Position numbers and translations under genes: made by a program
Notes under the pieces: model-generated
Seen by the model: only the letters and a program-made list of their open reading frames with translations
Database searches by the model: none
What the model was told of the DNA's origin: nothing
NCBI GenBank assembly: GCA_011947345.1
Contig: JAAVTG010000494.1
Location: forward strand, 1-36,479
Reading direction: 5' to 3'
Length of the DNA stretch: 36,479 bases
DNA from: Phytophthora quininea
Lineage: Eukaryota > Oomycota > Peronosporomycetes > Peronosporales > Peronosporaceae
Shown: one piece after another, positions 1 to 10,324 of the stretch
How positions within the stretch are numbered: the stretch's first letter is position 1
Layout: every line of letters starts with the position of its first letter

Positions 1-1218
1 CGGCTGCAATGAATGCGCGAAGATCTTCGACTCTTGAAAGATGTTCAATCTCCTCCTCTTTTTGCGATCGTCCTTGCGAATGCGTCCAACAACTCCACGC
101 TGGTGAAGGTGGTGCGAGAGGAAGAGGTTGAGGCGATGCTTCTTCAGTGAAGAAATTGAAAAGTGGCAGAGGTAGCGAAGCGCGGCACTCTCGTGGCAGG
201 CAACTGCAAGCAAACTATACTGCATACTAAGAGGAAATAAACAAAACAATACACGAGTTACTATGACGCTGTACCTTTCAAGATCCTTGGAGCAAATCGC
301 TCTTTACCTGACTCGATAGCCACTGCGGCTTACCGGGAAATTCGGGATATGCCTGGCGTCCAGGACGCGTGAGCTTCCAGCTTCGCGTTGCCGTACACCT
401 TTGAAGCTCTTCATGTAGCCTCAATCGCCCCCTATCAGCAGTGTCGAGCGTGTTTCTGCGTGAAGTGACAGATTCTGCAGCAAAAAGTGATGCACGTCGA
501 AGGCCCGAGGACGTTGCAGCAGGGAACACCTCCGCTTCATCGAAATTGGCTGCGCCGGCCTGCTGTGGTCCGTCCAGCGCTTCCTCCAAGCTTCACAGCT
601 AACACTCGCGCTGGCACACGTCGAGCTATTGCCGCGACTTCTTACGAGTTTTTACGTATAAGATTGCACAGTTGCCCCACCCTGATTTCGTGGTAATCGG
701 GTGAGCCATCTCGCTAATATGGGTACAATTCTGCCTCATCATCGCAAATCTGAGCGTCAATTCCTAGCTCAAAACGTAAGGTTTTACGCAATCGGTTGAT
801 GCCTGATACAAACGAGCCCCTCCAGGGTTCTATAAAACATCGCCCTCGGTTAAATGACATTTAGTCCTTTGTATCAAAGTGACAATACTATTTTTCTGTT
901 AACTAACCTTAACATATGGTTATTGAAGTCCTTATAAAGAGGTAAAAACAGTTGAAAGTGGTCCTGGTCGTGCTATGATATATCGTATCACCTAACCCAT
1001 TCTGAAAACTGATAAATGCTGCCTGTAAAAAGGGTAAGTGAAGTGGTAAAAAGGAGTAAGTACCTTTGTGTGTGTTTCATTATAAGGGGGCTTCGCCCCA
1101 ATTATTGAAATATTTACAATAAAATGGCGCCATTCGGACGCCTAAATGGTGCGTGCTGTCGCTGGATCCGTCCTCACGCTACCGCCTAACTGTGTCATCT
1201 ATCTGCATTTGAATCCGT
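1..1218. other. No recognisable gene
   Basis: I see no protein family in this stretch on either strand. The short open frames at about 280-700 have no recognisable motif. From about 700 to 1130 the sequence is clearly more AT-rich than the coding regions, as expected for intergenic DNA. A perfect 5-bp GC stem with a 3-nt loop lies at 1087-1099. The first exon of the FHA-WDR70 gene may lie at the right end, where an ATG occurs at 1123, but I could not join it to the FHA frame with confidence. Confidence 0.5.
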
Positions 1219-3448
1219 AGGGCTACATCCCCACACGTAGTAGTCGCACTGCCAAGCTGCGCGTGGAGAAGGAGGCGACACAATTGAAGAAATCTCCCTC
1301 GGTTCCAGGTCCTGCTATGTGTTGGGGCGCAGCGAAGAGCAGAGCGACGTGTGGCTGCAGCACCCGTCCATCTCCAGACAGCACGCCGTCATCGCCCACG
1401 ACAAGCACGGAAGCGTGTGCGTCATGGATTTGGTTCAGCCCAAGGAACTTTCGTCAATAAGAAAGAAATCGAGCCCAAGGAACCAGTGGAGCTGAAGGCT
1501 GGAGACAGGATCCAGTTCGGAGCTAGTACGAGGACCTATGTTTTCGAGAGGGCGAGAAGAAGGCGAAGACTGTGGACCCAGAGCTGAAGAAGATGATGCA
1601 GGAGATGCAGGGCTTCGGCGACAAGAAGCAGCAGCCTGAAGCAGATGCTGAACGGGACACAAAGGCTGAAGAGAAGAAGGTAAAGCTTTGTTGTCATTAC
1701 TGTTTTGTACTGTAGGAATCGTGTTAACTTGTATTTGCTCTAGCGACAAGCCGAAATCGCAGCCATGACAGCTCAGATGATGCAGACACCGGTACAAAGC
1801 AATTCTGATGGATCTAGTGAGCAGGAGAGTCATTCAAATACACAATCCCAACAGAAGGGAGTGTGGAAGATGAAGTCGCCTCTGAGCTGGAGAGTGACGA
1901 CGACGAAGATAGCCAAGCCGACGATGTCGCACTTCGATATGGCCTGCCGAAGTCTCACGAGGTGGAGATGAATAACCATACGAAGGGTGTATCCTGTATC
2001 GCTGTGGACACCCCGGCGCTCGTGTTGCCACTGGATCGATGGACTACCACGTCAAGCTCTGGGATTTTGCTGGTATGGCGCGTCACGTGCGGCCGTTCCG
2101 GGACATTGAGGCAGACGAAGGACACCCCGTCGTGGCACTGAGCTACAGTCCGTCGGAAACCGCCTGCTCACAGTCACAGGATCCTCCCAACCCAAGGTTC
2201 TTACACGCGAAGGTGTGGAGGAGCTTCAATTCGCCAAGGGGACATGTATGTGGTGGATATGGCAAACACAAATGGGCACACCCACACTACAACTGGAGGA
2301 CAATGGCACCCGAGAGTGCGCGATCAGATGATTACGAGCTCTCTAGACGGCACGGTGCGACTGTGGACCTTAGGAGGGAAGCAGGCATTTGACAAGTTGA
2401 TCAACACGTCCGTGTTTAAGTTCAAAAGCCGTCGTGGTCGGCGTTGTGGAGTGACCACCTGCCGGTACAATCTCGACGGTTCGCTTATTGCAGGGGCCAC
2501 GATGGACGGCCACGTGCAGTGCATTGACCCGCAAGCTTATGCCGGTGCAGCATTGACGATTCGGGACGCACACGCGGATGGCGGAGGCGATGTAGGTGTC
2601 TGCAATCCGATTCTCTCCCGACTCGAAGTATATGGGGACGCGGTCGTGTTCCGACGACACAATCAAGATCTGGGACTTACGCAGCACCAAGCAGAGTGTG
2701 AAGGAATTCCACGGCATTGAAGGAGTGTTCGGGTCCTGCAACTTTGCCTTTAACCACAATGGCACAGCAATTGCTGCTGGCACCTGCGTGCGGAAAGGCA
2801 AGGGACTGTCTGGCCAGGTACTTTTTCTCGATGTCCACAGGCCTGATCTGGCTACACCCGTCGCTAGCATCGACATGAAAGACGAGAGCGCTGTGTGCGT
2901 CGAATGGCACCACGGCATCAATCAATTGTTTGTTGGCAGCTCCACGGGGAATTGTCGAGTGTTCTACGACCCACGACAGAGCAAGAAGGGCGTTCTCCTG
3001 AGTGCCACAAAGAAGTTTAAAGTGCAGAGCAACGATTCCGGAGTTCGTATTGATGGCACTGGTAAAGTGTACAACCCACACGCCCTGCCAATGTATCGCG
3101 ATAATGATTCAGGTTCCCGCAAGCGCAAGTTCGCCAAAATTCGCGCTGATCGAAGAAATCCCATGCGCCAGATAAACCGATCACTGGGCCTGGCATGGGC
3201 GGTAAGGTCAGTGGCAGCACCACCTTCACGCAGTACTTCATGAGCAGCCACATCAAGTCTTCGTTCGAGAAGAAGACCCTCGTGAAGCCATTCTGAAGTA
3301 CGCCAAGAAGGCCGAATCGGACCCGCAGTTCCTTGGCGCTGCCTACGGGAAAGACAAGCTGGATCCGCGCTACCAACTGGCCAAGCAAACTCTTGAAGAG
3401 GAGAAACTGGCCAAGGAGGAGGAGGATCGCCGTCTGCTACAGCCGTAG
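1219..3448 (+). CDS. FHA domain-WDR70 (WD40) fusion protein, frameshifted
   Basis: The first third (about 1250-1560) is an FHA phosphothreonine-binding domain of the NIPP1 type; visible motifs are YVLGR, HPSISRQHA, GTFVNKKE and FGASTRTY. A 64-bp GT-AG intron follows (1680-1743). The rest is a WD40 propeller that matches WDR70 (gastrulation-defective 1 homologue): SHEVEMNNHTKGVS, DYHVKLWDFAGM, YVVDMANTNGH, DDTIKIWDLR and PHALPMYRD, with the family's conserved tail before the stop. WDR70 proteins are nuclear and are linked to chromatin and DNA-damage responses. The N-terminal FHA domain is not part of the animal protein. The frame shifts eleven times (near 1272, 1433, 1549, 1858, 2010, 2152, 2242, 2597, 3164 and 3278, plus the first FHA junction), nearly always as one missing base and with no separate nonsense codon. 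The start is unresolved; a TAG just before 1219 suggests an acceptor and an upstream exon. Confidence 0.85.
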
Positions 3449-3626
3449 CGTGTGCGAGTTGCAGCAGTAGCATCATGGCAAGACTAAACGCAACGCAGGT
3501 AAAGTGCTTGACGCATGTATTGGCAGTTGTGTTACCTTATGCGTTCTTCGTCTTGTTTTGTACTGTAGATGACTGCTTTTGTTCGCATGGCGGGTCAGGG
3601 ATGATTGAGGTGGTACTGAACAATGT
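3449..3626. other. Short convergent intergenic spacer
   Basis: The FHA-WDR70 gene ends at 3448 and the dehydrogenase on the other strand ends at 3627. The spacer of about 180 bp between the convergent 3' ends contains nothing I recognise. Confidence 0.4.
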
Positions 3627-4226
3627 TCAGTGGCAACTACTCTTCGTCGAGTAGCTTCTTGTTGGTCGCAGCAACCTCCGCCGAGGATCGTTGCGCAGTG
3701 CGTTGGAGAAAGCCTCCTGCGCAGCTTTAGCGGTGTGATACACGGCCTCACCAGGGAACGGAGGCGCTTCTAATCCCGTGACCGACGTCACATTCAAGAT
3801 CACGCCGCGCTTTGCTTCGAACATACCGCCCTGGTTCAAAGCTGCATGAGCCGCATAGATGACGCCGTTGACGTTGATCTCCAGCATGGTCGTGATGTTG
3901 GCGATCGACTGGGTCGGGAAAATCGCTGGAGCGTCGAGCGCAAGTCCAGCGTTGTTGACAAGCACGTCTACTGGACCGCCCAACTCCTTGACGACGGTGA
4001 TCATGGTCTTTCCTAGAGCAGCACTGTCACGAACGTCCACCGAGTAGTTTAAGATACGACCACAGCCTCCGATAGTCTGCAGTTCAGTTGACAGAGCCTC
4101 GAGTTTGTCCTTCGACCTTGCCAACAACACGAGGTTGGCTCCCTCCTTTGCGAAACGACGAGCTGCTGCAGCGCCGATGCCCATCGACGCGCCAGTGATC
4201 ACGATGTTCTTGGCGGTGAGAGACAT
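3627..4226 (-). pseudogene. Short-chain dehydrogenase/reductase, 3'-truncated
   Basis: This is a classical SDR with a Rossmann fold that would bind NAD(P)H. From the ATG at 4226 the reading frame shows the cofactor motif TGASMGIG, the structural motif NNAG, a Ser-containing VTSVTG strand and the catalytic YHTAK (Y-x3-K). The frame then leaves the family after the helix that follows the catalytic Lys. It ends in a basic tail and a stop at 199 residues, where family members have roughly 60-70 more residues. The start is preferred because the SDR fold begins immediately after it and an initiator-type promoter lies 43-58 bp upstream. The substrate cannot be predicted. The loss of the C-terminal substrate-binding part suggests a pseudogene or a truncated copy; a frameshift near 3700 is possible but does not restore a recognisable tail. 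Confidence 0.8.
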
Positions 4227-4268
4227 TATTGACGAAAAGTCTGAAGTGGAGATGCTGGTTTGCTTGTC

Positions 4269-4285
4269 GAAAGCGAAAATGAGAA
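4269..4285 (-). promoter_or_regulatory. Oomycete initiator-type core promoter of the SDR gene
   Basis: On the minus strand this reads CTCATTTTCGCTTTC, close to the oomycete Inr consensus GCTCATTYYNCAWTTT. It lies about 43-59 bp upstream of the dehydrogenase ATG at 4226 and supports that start. Confidence 0.5.
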
Positions 4286-4492
4286 TGGCTATCAAGGTTC
4301 GCAAGGATTCAAGGACGTTGATGGTGCCTGCATTGGGCACCATAAACTACCAGTTGGACAGTGATGATGGTACTTGAATGGCACCACAAACCCAACTTGT
4401 CATTACAACTGCTGTAAAGGGTTTGAGAAGGCATCCAAAGCAACCATACCCGATAAAGGTACCGTTCGTGTGTATTCGTCAGCCCCGATGCA

Positions 4493-5882
4493 CTACACCT
4501 TGTCAGCATGGTCTTCGCGTTCCCCCAAATGGTGCTGATGAGGTGGTGGATGCTTCGAGTTCAGTTCCAAAATGGCAAAGCCGGCCATCACTAGCGCCGA
4601 CCCAAAGATGCATTCCCACGAGAACTTGGTGTGGTGCAGAATGGTGTCCATGAGCGCCGACAGCGGGATCGTAAACATGTAGCCGACACTAGTCTCCAGT
4701 GGCGACGTCCAGCACACAGCGAACGTGAGGAAGATAAAGTTGATCGAGTACATGGCGACGGCGATCACCAGCATGAGGACGCCTTCAGTTGTTGCCGGGA
4801 ACCCGACGGACTCGTAGATGGACGGATACGGGCTGTTAGCGAAGACGACCGTACCAACGAGCCACGCTGGGACGACGAAGATGCCGCTGATCCCCATCAT
4901 GTTCATGAGGGTGGACGTGTCGTTCATCTCTTCCGCAGCAGTCACCGCCACGGAAACGTTGTAGCCTGCGTTCAAGGCTGCCGAGAAGACCATCATCAAA
5001 CCGCCGACCACGTTCGCGTTGGAAGCCTCCATCGTCATCACCGTTTTGGAAGAACACCAATAGCGTCACTCCTCCGAAAGCCGTTAAGACACCGAGCAGC
5101 TTCTTGATCGACGCCTTCTCGTGCAAGAAGCAGATGGAGAAGCAGTATACGAACAGCGGCGCGCTGTTGAAGATGGCCTGGCCCGTGGAGACCGTCAAGT
5201 TCTTGAAGGATGAGAACCAAAAGTAGTCGGCGACGAGGTAGAACAGGCCGAGGTAGGCCGACAGTTTGACGAGTCTTGCGACCGGGATGACCGAATGACG
5301 ACGCAGCACTCCGATCGGATCAAAGTGACCTTGGCGATCCTCTGGGGTTCCGCAGAAGCGGTGGTAGATCAGGATCAAAGGCAGAAAAACGAACTACATG
5401 ATCAACGGCATGAAGATCGTCATCGCTAGTGGCAATAGTGAGGCAAGGGGAAACGTACAGGCGCAGCGTGACAGGCACACATGGTGAAGAAGGGCTTGGA
5501 AGTTGACTGCTGTCTATTGAAGGAAATGACAGCAGTTAGAAACAGGAGGTTGGTGGTGGATCGCTGGAGTAGTGAGCAAGTACCTGGAGCCATTGCACTG
5601 CTTCCGCTTGTGCGATGGTTGTACAGACCGCTCCTGTACAATACGACTCGGTGAGCGAACCTTGTGGCAGATGCCGTCAAACCTCCATGCGCACTCACCA
5701 AGAAGACAGATGAATCCTGCGTACTTGGAGCCTAGAAAGCCGTGAATCTCTGCTTCATCTGGGTCGAGCAGCTTGGTGTGCTCATTGGCGGTCGACTTGG
5801 TGGTCGCGGGGACAACGCCCCCACTTCTTCTCGACGTCTTGTGCAAATCGTCGTCGGATCGGCGACCAGATCGAGAGTCCAT
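4493..5882 (-). CDS. EamA/DMT-superfamily transporter, copy A
   Basis: A multi-pass membrane transporter of the drug/metabolite transporter superfamily, resembling the SLC35F type, with two EamA repeats and about ten hydrophobic helices. Aligning it with its three neighbouring paralogues gives four exons: 5699-5882, 5584-5633, 5459-5513 and 4493-5393, with GT-AG introns of 65, 70 and 65 bp. Landmarks are KPFFTM in exon 3, RRHSVIP, DYFWFSSFKNLTV, CFSICFLHEKASIK and CWTSPLETSVG. The cytosolic N-terminus carries HTKLL, shared with the other copies. Exon 3 is two bases shorter than in copy D, and the frame shifts again near 5040, so the gene as given is not continuous. The substrate is unknown. 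It is the first of three minus-strand copies in the array. Confidence 0.8.
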
Positions 5883-6230
5883 GACGGAAGGATCGTGCGC
5901 TCTGCGTCGTCCGAGGAAAGTTGCCAACTGAGCCTCAGCCTGTTTGGCGTAAATCCTCCACGCCATCTTTGTTGGTTTTGAACGGCATCCACGCCCGAAC
6001 GGCTTGTTTTCTGCGACTAATCAGGGTGCCCATAATCGCCGATCTATGACAACGGCGCCATTGCTGACCCCGAAGTGTCCATACTCGCCGAGCCATGACG
6101 CCTCCAAGGTCGATGACCTCCACTGCAACCACACTCGTGATCGACATGCTTTGCGTGGTAAAGTGAGAGATACCAAGGTATTGACTAGTAGTTGTTGTCA
6201 CGCGATTACGGTTGATTTTATTCTTCGTGT

Positions 6231-7512
6231 TTAATGATTCGCCAAGTGCTTCGCCGAGCTCAACTCTAGCATGGAGAAGCCTGTCATCACCAGCGCAGAT
6301 CCGACGATGAATTGCCACGAGAACGTCGCGTGGTGGATGAGAGTGTCCATGATACCTGACAGCGGGATTGTGAGCATGAAGCCGACGCTCGTCTCCAGCG
6401 GTGACGTCCAGCAGACGGAAATGGTGAGAGCCACGAAGTTCATCACAAACATGAAGACGGCGATCGCCAGCATGGCATCCCCTTCCGCAGTCTCCGGAAA
6501 GCCAAACGGTTCGTAAAGTGACGGGAACGGGCAGTAGGCGAAGAAGATCGAGCCGACGAACCACAGTGGGATGGCCACGATGCCGCAGAGACCGGTAAAG
6601 ATGAAGAAGGTCGCAATGTCGTTCATATCGTCGCCCACGAAGAGAGCCATAGACACCTGGAAAACCGCGTTCATCGTCGCCGCCGTCAGCATCATTAAGC
6701 CTGCGACCACACTGGAATCCAGCAGGTCCCCCGGCGTGTTATCTCCCTGGTACATCACAACGAGCGTCACTCCGACAAACGCCGTCAGCACTCCACAGAG
6801 CTTCTTGGCTGACGCCTTCTCGTGCAACAAGCAGATGGAGAAGCAGTAGACCCACAGCGGAGAGCAGTTGAAAATCGCTGCACCCGCTGCCACCGTCAGA
6901 CGCTTGAACGATGAAAACCAAAAGTAGTCCGACACGAGGTAGAAGGCACCGAAGAAGACCGAGAGTCGCAAGAGTTTGCGGAACGGAATGACCGAGTGGC
7001 GTTGAAACACACCGACGATGTCGAAGCCAGCGTGGCGGTCGTCAAAGCTACCGTAGAAGCGATAGTAGATGAGGACCATGGGCAAGATCACGACCTGTTC
7101 ACAAACATAAAAATGTGTGATTGGAAATGCAAAGGTGGTTCAATCCTTTTGGAGGCGACGTACTGGCGCAGCGTGGCTGAAACACATGATGAAGAAGGGT
7201 CTCTTAAAGTGGAGAGAAGCCTGAAGATACTGCACGGACTCTGCCTGGAAGATATTGGACCAAACAACCACTACAGCAGCGAAAACATTACCACCACCAC
7301 CACCACATTTCACTGCAACAAAGCCACTCCAACTTACAGAAGAGAGCGATGAATCCGATGCGTCTCAAACGGAATTTCTGCCTGGTTTCTTGCTCCAGAT
7401 CGATGTCGGTCTTTTCGAGGAGCTTTGTGTGAACACTTGGGGCTGGCCACGTTGGGGTGGAGATGTCTTCGATCTCATCAGCTGAGCTTCGAGTGTCACG
7501 GTGCATCGTCAT
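6231..7512 (-). CDS. EamA/DMT-superfamily transporter, copy B (intact)
   Basis: The only copy of the array that reads through without a shift, giving 381 residues. The exons are 7338-7512, 7164-7270 and 6231-7094, with GT-AG introns at 7271-7337 and 7095-7163. Exon 2 is exactly 107 nt, the sum of exons 2 (50 nt) and 3 (57 nt) of copy D, and the protein runs in frame across the join, so one intron is precisely missing here. The protein has about ten hydrophobic helices in two EamA repeats; landmarks are KRPFFIMCFSHA, RHSVIPF, DYFWFSSFKRLTV, CWTSPLETSVGF and IPLSGIMDT. It probably exports or exchanges a small metabolite or nucleotide-type solute; the substrate cannot be read from sequence. The ATG at 7512 is chosen because the shared HTKLL segment follows it; an in-frame ATG at 7581 is an alternative. 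Confidence 0.85.
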
Positions 7513-7599
7513 GGCTTCTTGGGCTCCTTGGGGTGAATTGCGAAGTAAGCGTTGCGGATACTTCGCGGTGGTGCCACTCATATTTGTTTGCGAGACCAA

Positions 7600-8050
7600 C
7601 TACAACCACGCATCGACGGATGAGGTGGCGGTGATCGACGGAGACCATTTCATGAGTTGGGAAACTTTTACTTTTTTTTCTTCTTCTGATTGATGGCGAG
7701 CTTTCAAAGAAGAATCAATACTTGTCATTGAACAGGAACTTTTTGTTTTTCCACTCTTGAATTTGCCGTGGAGAAAGCGGAATGGCGCAGCGGAAGGTTG
7801 GTAAACTCGGTGACTTGAATGCCGATGAAGACAACATTGACTGTATCCTCGCGGACTCAGTTGACGATTTCCGGGCAGCCCTCCAAAGAAACATGAGTTC
7901 TCAAGCCTTCTAACCATGGGTCTGCCCGGGCAGCCAGCAGTCTGTAAGAACTGTGCAGCGTACGAGTCTGGGGTGAAAGTCGAATCTAGCGACTCAATCG
8001 CGAGCTTCGGAGAATCACCAGGTGATGTTGCCGTCATGGAAATACCTCAC
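7600..8050. other. No recognisable gene
   Basis: This lies between transporter B and the NTPase pseudogene. The plus strand has short stretches that look weakly coding (about 7795-7915), possibly the decayed 5' part of the NTPase gene, but I recognise no motif. Confidence 0.35.
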
Positions 8051-8059
8051 TGATGGAGT

Positions 8060-8996
8060 ACTGGCGACGTGAACGACTCTCCGTAAACGTTTTATCACGC
8101 ACCGCCATCGCCATTCAATACCAATCGGGTCGACACTGTTGAATCCTTTTGCCAACTGCTGTTCCCCGAGAATGGCCACTGCCATCCGCTGGTGTTCATC
8201 CGAGCACCCCTAATGTCTGGAAAAAGGAGCTTGCGTCGACTTCTAATGGATCGAATTGGTTAGAAAAGGACCGCGAAAAGGTGGATATGGACACGATCTC
8301 TTTTGACGCAAGAAAGATGACTTCAAGCGAAACCATTGCAGAGCATTTCAAGTGTATCTACCGGCGACGACAGAGCAGAGATGGAGATCCACACTTCACA
8401 TTCGAGGACTTTTGTGCCAAGAAGAGTGACAAAGTGGTGTTTGTTGACGACGCCCACTTGACCTACCACGACGACGAATTCTGGTCGGGGTTTGTCAAAA
8501 GCCTATTGCGAGACGCGTTTTTAGGAATGCGGTTTGTGTTGTTTGCTTCGTGTGAGAATTATGAGCCCGATCCCATCCCTACCGAGTACATTTTCGGAAT
8601 GAAAGTGAGCAACAAGAAGCCCGATCTGGAAAACATCGTGGCGCTGCTTCGCTCAGTGGACCTGACCGAACATTTTCGCTTCACTTTTCGCGGATTCCCG
8701 ACCTCGGACTACATTAACAATTGCCAATTACCAGAGACCACGAAACGCGCGATGGTCGACATGTTGAATCGTGTTGCTACGGTGAAGGTGCCTTGTCGAC
8801 GGATGTTAACCAAGAAGCGGTGCACCGGCTGATTCAGATGGGCTTCCTGTACGAAGTTCCGAGTTATGAGCTGCACTTTGCATCGCGCATGCACGGCGTC
8901 TGGTTGCATTCGTCTCACGTGAATCCAGTCCGCTATGCGATGGATCAAAGCATGAAGTGGCACCGGAATCCCTCCCCTTCGTTTTTAAGCGGTTAA
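8060..8996 (+). pseudogene. Crinkler (CRN)-type P-loop NTPase domain protein, broken
   Basis: This resembles the NTPase region common in oomycete CRN-family and related proteins. In order it shows a basic HRHRH segment, a Walker A-like sequence (RAPLMSGKRS) near 8195-8225, a Walker B-like strand (KVVFVDDAH) at about residue 100 of the longest frame, a sensor-like strand (RFVLFASCE), and a C-terminal winged-helix-like part ending SRMHGVWLHS. CRN proteins are pathogen effectors or intracellular NTPases; the N-terminal targeting domain is not visible here. Damage includes an in-frame TGA near 8070 and shifts near 8137, 8257 and 8790, all consistent with single missing bases. The Walker A Thr/Ser context is altered (GKRS). 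It may be a domain remnant rather than a working gene. A second, inverted scrap of the same gene lies at 10125-10320. Confidence 0.6.
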
Positions 8997-9117
8997 CATA
9001 CCTATTGGTTTTGCTTAGTTCGTCGGTGGGAAGTCTTGACAACAACACCAAAATGCCTTTATTTTGCTGGTTAGCGACACTCTAAGAAGCGGTTGTTTCA
9101 GCTTCGACGCACGGTAT

Positions 9118-9312
9118 CTAGGCTTGAGGAGTGGGCGTGGTAGGACCTTTGCGAGGAGGAGGAGGGATGACACGATTGTAGGGGCTTTTGGTGATTGGGG
9201 TCACCACGTAGTAGAGCTCTCTCTCGGCTTCTTCCGCTTGCTCTGCGGCGGCGGCAAAGTTGATGCTTAACGCAGCAACAACGGCGACGATCAAAACCTT
9301 CGCGAACTTCAT
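9118..9312 (-). CDS. Small secreted peptide, 64 aa
   Basis: A short intact frame with a textbook signal peptide: Lys near the N-terminus, a hydrophobic core (VLIVAVVAALSI) and a small-residue AAAA end at about residue 23. The mature part is about 41 residues: an acidic EQAEEAERE stretch, then YYVVTP, then a Pro-rich basic tail (IPPPPRKGPTTPTPQ). It has no cysteines, no RXLR motif and no repeats. The ATG at 9312 is supported by a near-perfect oomycete initiator 41-57 bp upstream. It sits between a CRN-type NTPase and a retrotransposon remnant, a typical setting for fast-evolving secreted peptides. The function is unknown; an apoplastic or cell-wall peptide is plausible. Confidence 0.65.
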   Translation of the reverse strand: MKFAKVLIVAVVAALSINFAAAAEQAEEAERELYYVVTPITKSPYNRVIPPPPRKGPTTPTPQA

Positions 9313-9352
9313 CCTTTGCTCGGAGTCTTCGGCTGCTTCTTGGACGACACTT

Positions 9353-9369
9353 CCAATTCGGAAATGAGC
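9353..9369 (-). promoter_or_regulatory. Oomycete initiator of the small secreted peptide gene
   Basis: The minus strand reads GCTCATTTCCGAATTGG, matching the GCTCATTYYNCAWTTT consensus at all but about two positions. It lies 41-57 bp upstream of the ATG at 9312 and supports transcription of this small gene. Confidence 0.65.
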
Positions 9370-9659
9370 TGCAGAGTCCAAGTGCTGCGAAAACAACGGC
9401 GTCGCAGCTGTTATCCTCGGCTGGGGGAATAGTCATCCGCGCTTTCGCGAATCGTGGCAACATTTCCTACGCGTGCGATTGTATCAAGGTCACTTACATT
9501 TTCAGGCACCAAGTTGAGATCGGCCCAAGCATTTCCTTGACGCCAGCGTTTTGATGACGTTCAAAAGAAGAAGAAACAAAGCAAATTCTTCAGTATCGAC
9601 GAGACAGGCGCGCACGAGCATCTTCATTGTGGAGGATCATCGCACAGGACTGGGAGGGA

Positions 9660-10010
9660 TCCTAGACGGACCGGTGGCCTGGACTATGGTCACCGCTCTC
9701 CAAGAACCGGTTTGGGCAATCTGCCAAAACGACTGGTTGAACATTTTTCGACACTCTGGATGGTCATGCGCACCATTGTTCTCTTATGTGCTCTGGACAG
9801 CACGCAACAAACACCAATTCGAGGATCACCAGCCCCCAGAAGCTTCCACGACCAGCTTTCGCGTCTATGCTGTATTTGGTGCCCATTTTCGAGCACTATT
9901 ACGATCTTCCTCGCTGTCAACACAATCCGAACTGCAACGCTGTCTGCAGGTGTTTTCACCTGCGACTCGTCTTCGCCGCTTCATGGTAACACATCCTCGG
10001 ATTTTTACCG
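9660..10010 (+). mobile_element. Non-LTR retrotransposon C-terminal remnant
   Basis: The frame beginning before 9660 carries a stretch resembling the region after the reverse transcriptase in LINE-type elements: an LW-x-ARNKHQFE motif followed by a Pro-rich linker and a helix with FGAHFRALLR. Nothing of the reverse transcriptase catalytic core or an endonuclease is visible, so at most the extreme 3' coding end is present. The call rests on the short WxARN-type motif and could be wrong. Confidence 0.35.
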
Positions 10011-10124
10011 TCCGCCACGACACGGGGCTTCTCACAGCTCCACCGATCTACTCGACGACAAACGCATGATCATGTATTCTAGGTGAATGTACATTTCGTA
10101 TTTCGAGAAGTCTAATTAACACGG

Positions 10125-10320
10125 ATCACCTCCTCCCCCTATCCACGAGACAGGGTGCTACGAGCTACACGACAAGCGTAATTCCGAACTTCGTACAGGA
10201 AGCAAATCTGAATCAGCTGGTGCACGGGTTCTTGGTTATTAGCTTCGTCAACTTGGCACCTTCGCCAGGAAGCAACACTGCTCAACGTGTCGACATTGTT
10301 AACCTTGTCCACCGCACGGC
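10125..10320 (-). pseudogene. Inverted fragment of the CRN-type NTPase gene
   Basis: Read on the minus strand, this segment aligns with the 3' part of the NTPase gene at about 8750-8870. The shared core includes a near-identical run coding for VHxLIQxxFLYEV, followed downstream by unrelated sequence. It abuts the 3' end of transporter C and has no complete frame. It is a remnant of a second copy in the opposite orientation. Confidence 0.65.
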
Positions 10321-10324
10321 CCAG

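Noticed and set aside
1087..1099. GC hairpin as a terminator or RNA element
   Set aside because: A 5-bp stem is easily found by chance and factor-independent terminators are not expected in a eukaryotic nuclear genome.
1219..3448. Extra introns as the cause of the WDR70 frame changes
   Set aside because: The protein alignment continues without gaps across the shifts, and no GT-AG pair of sufficient length fits them.
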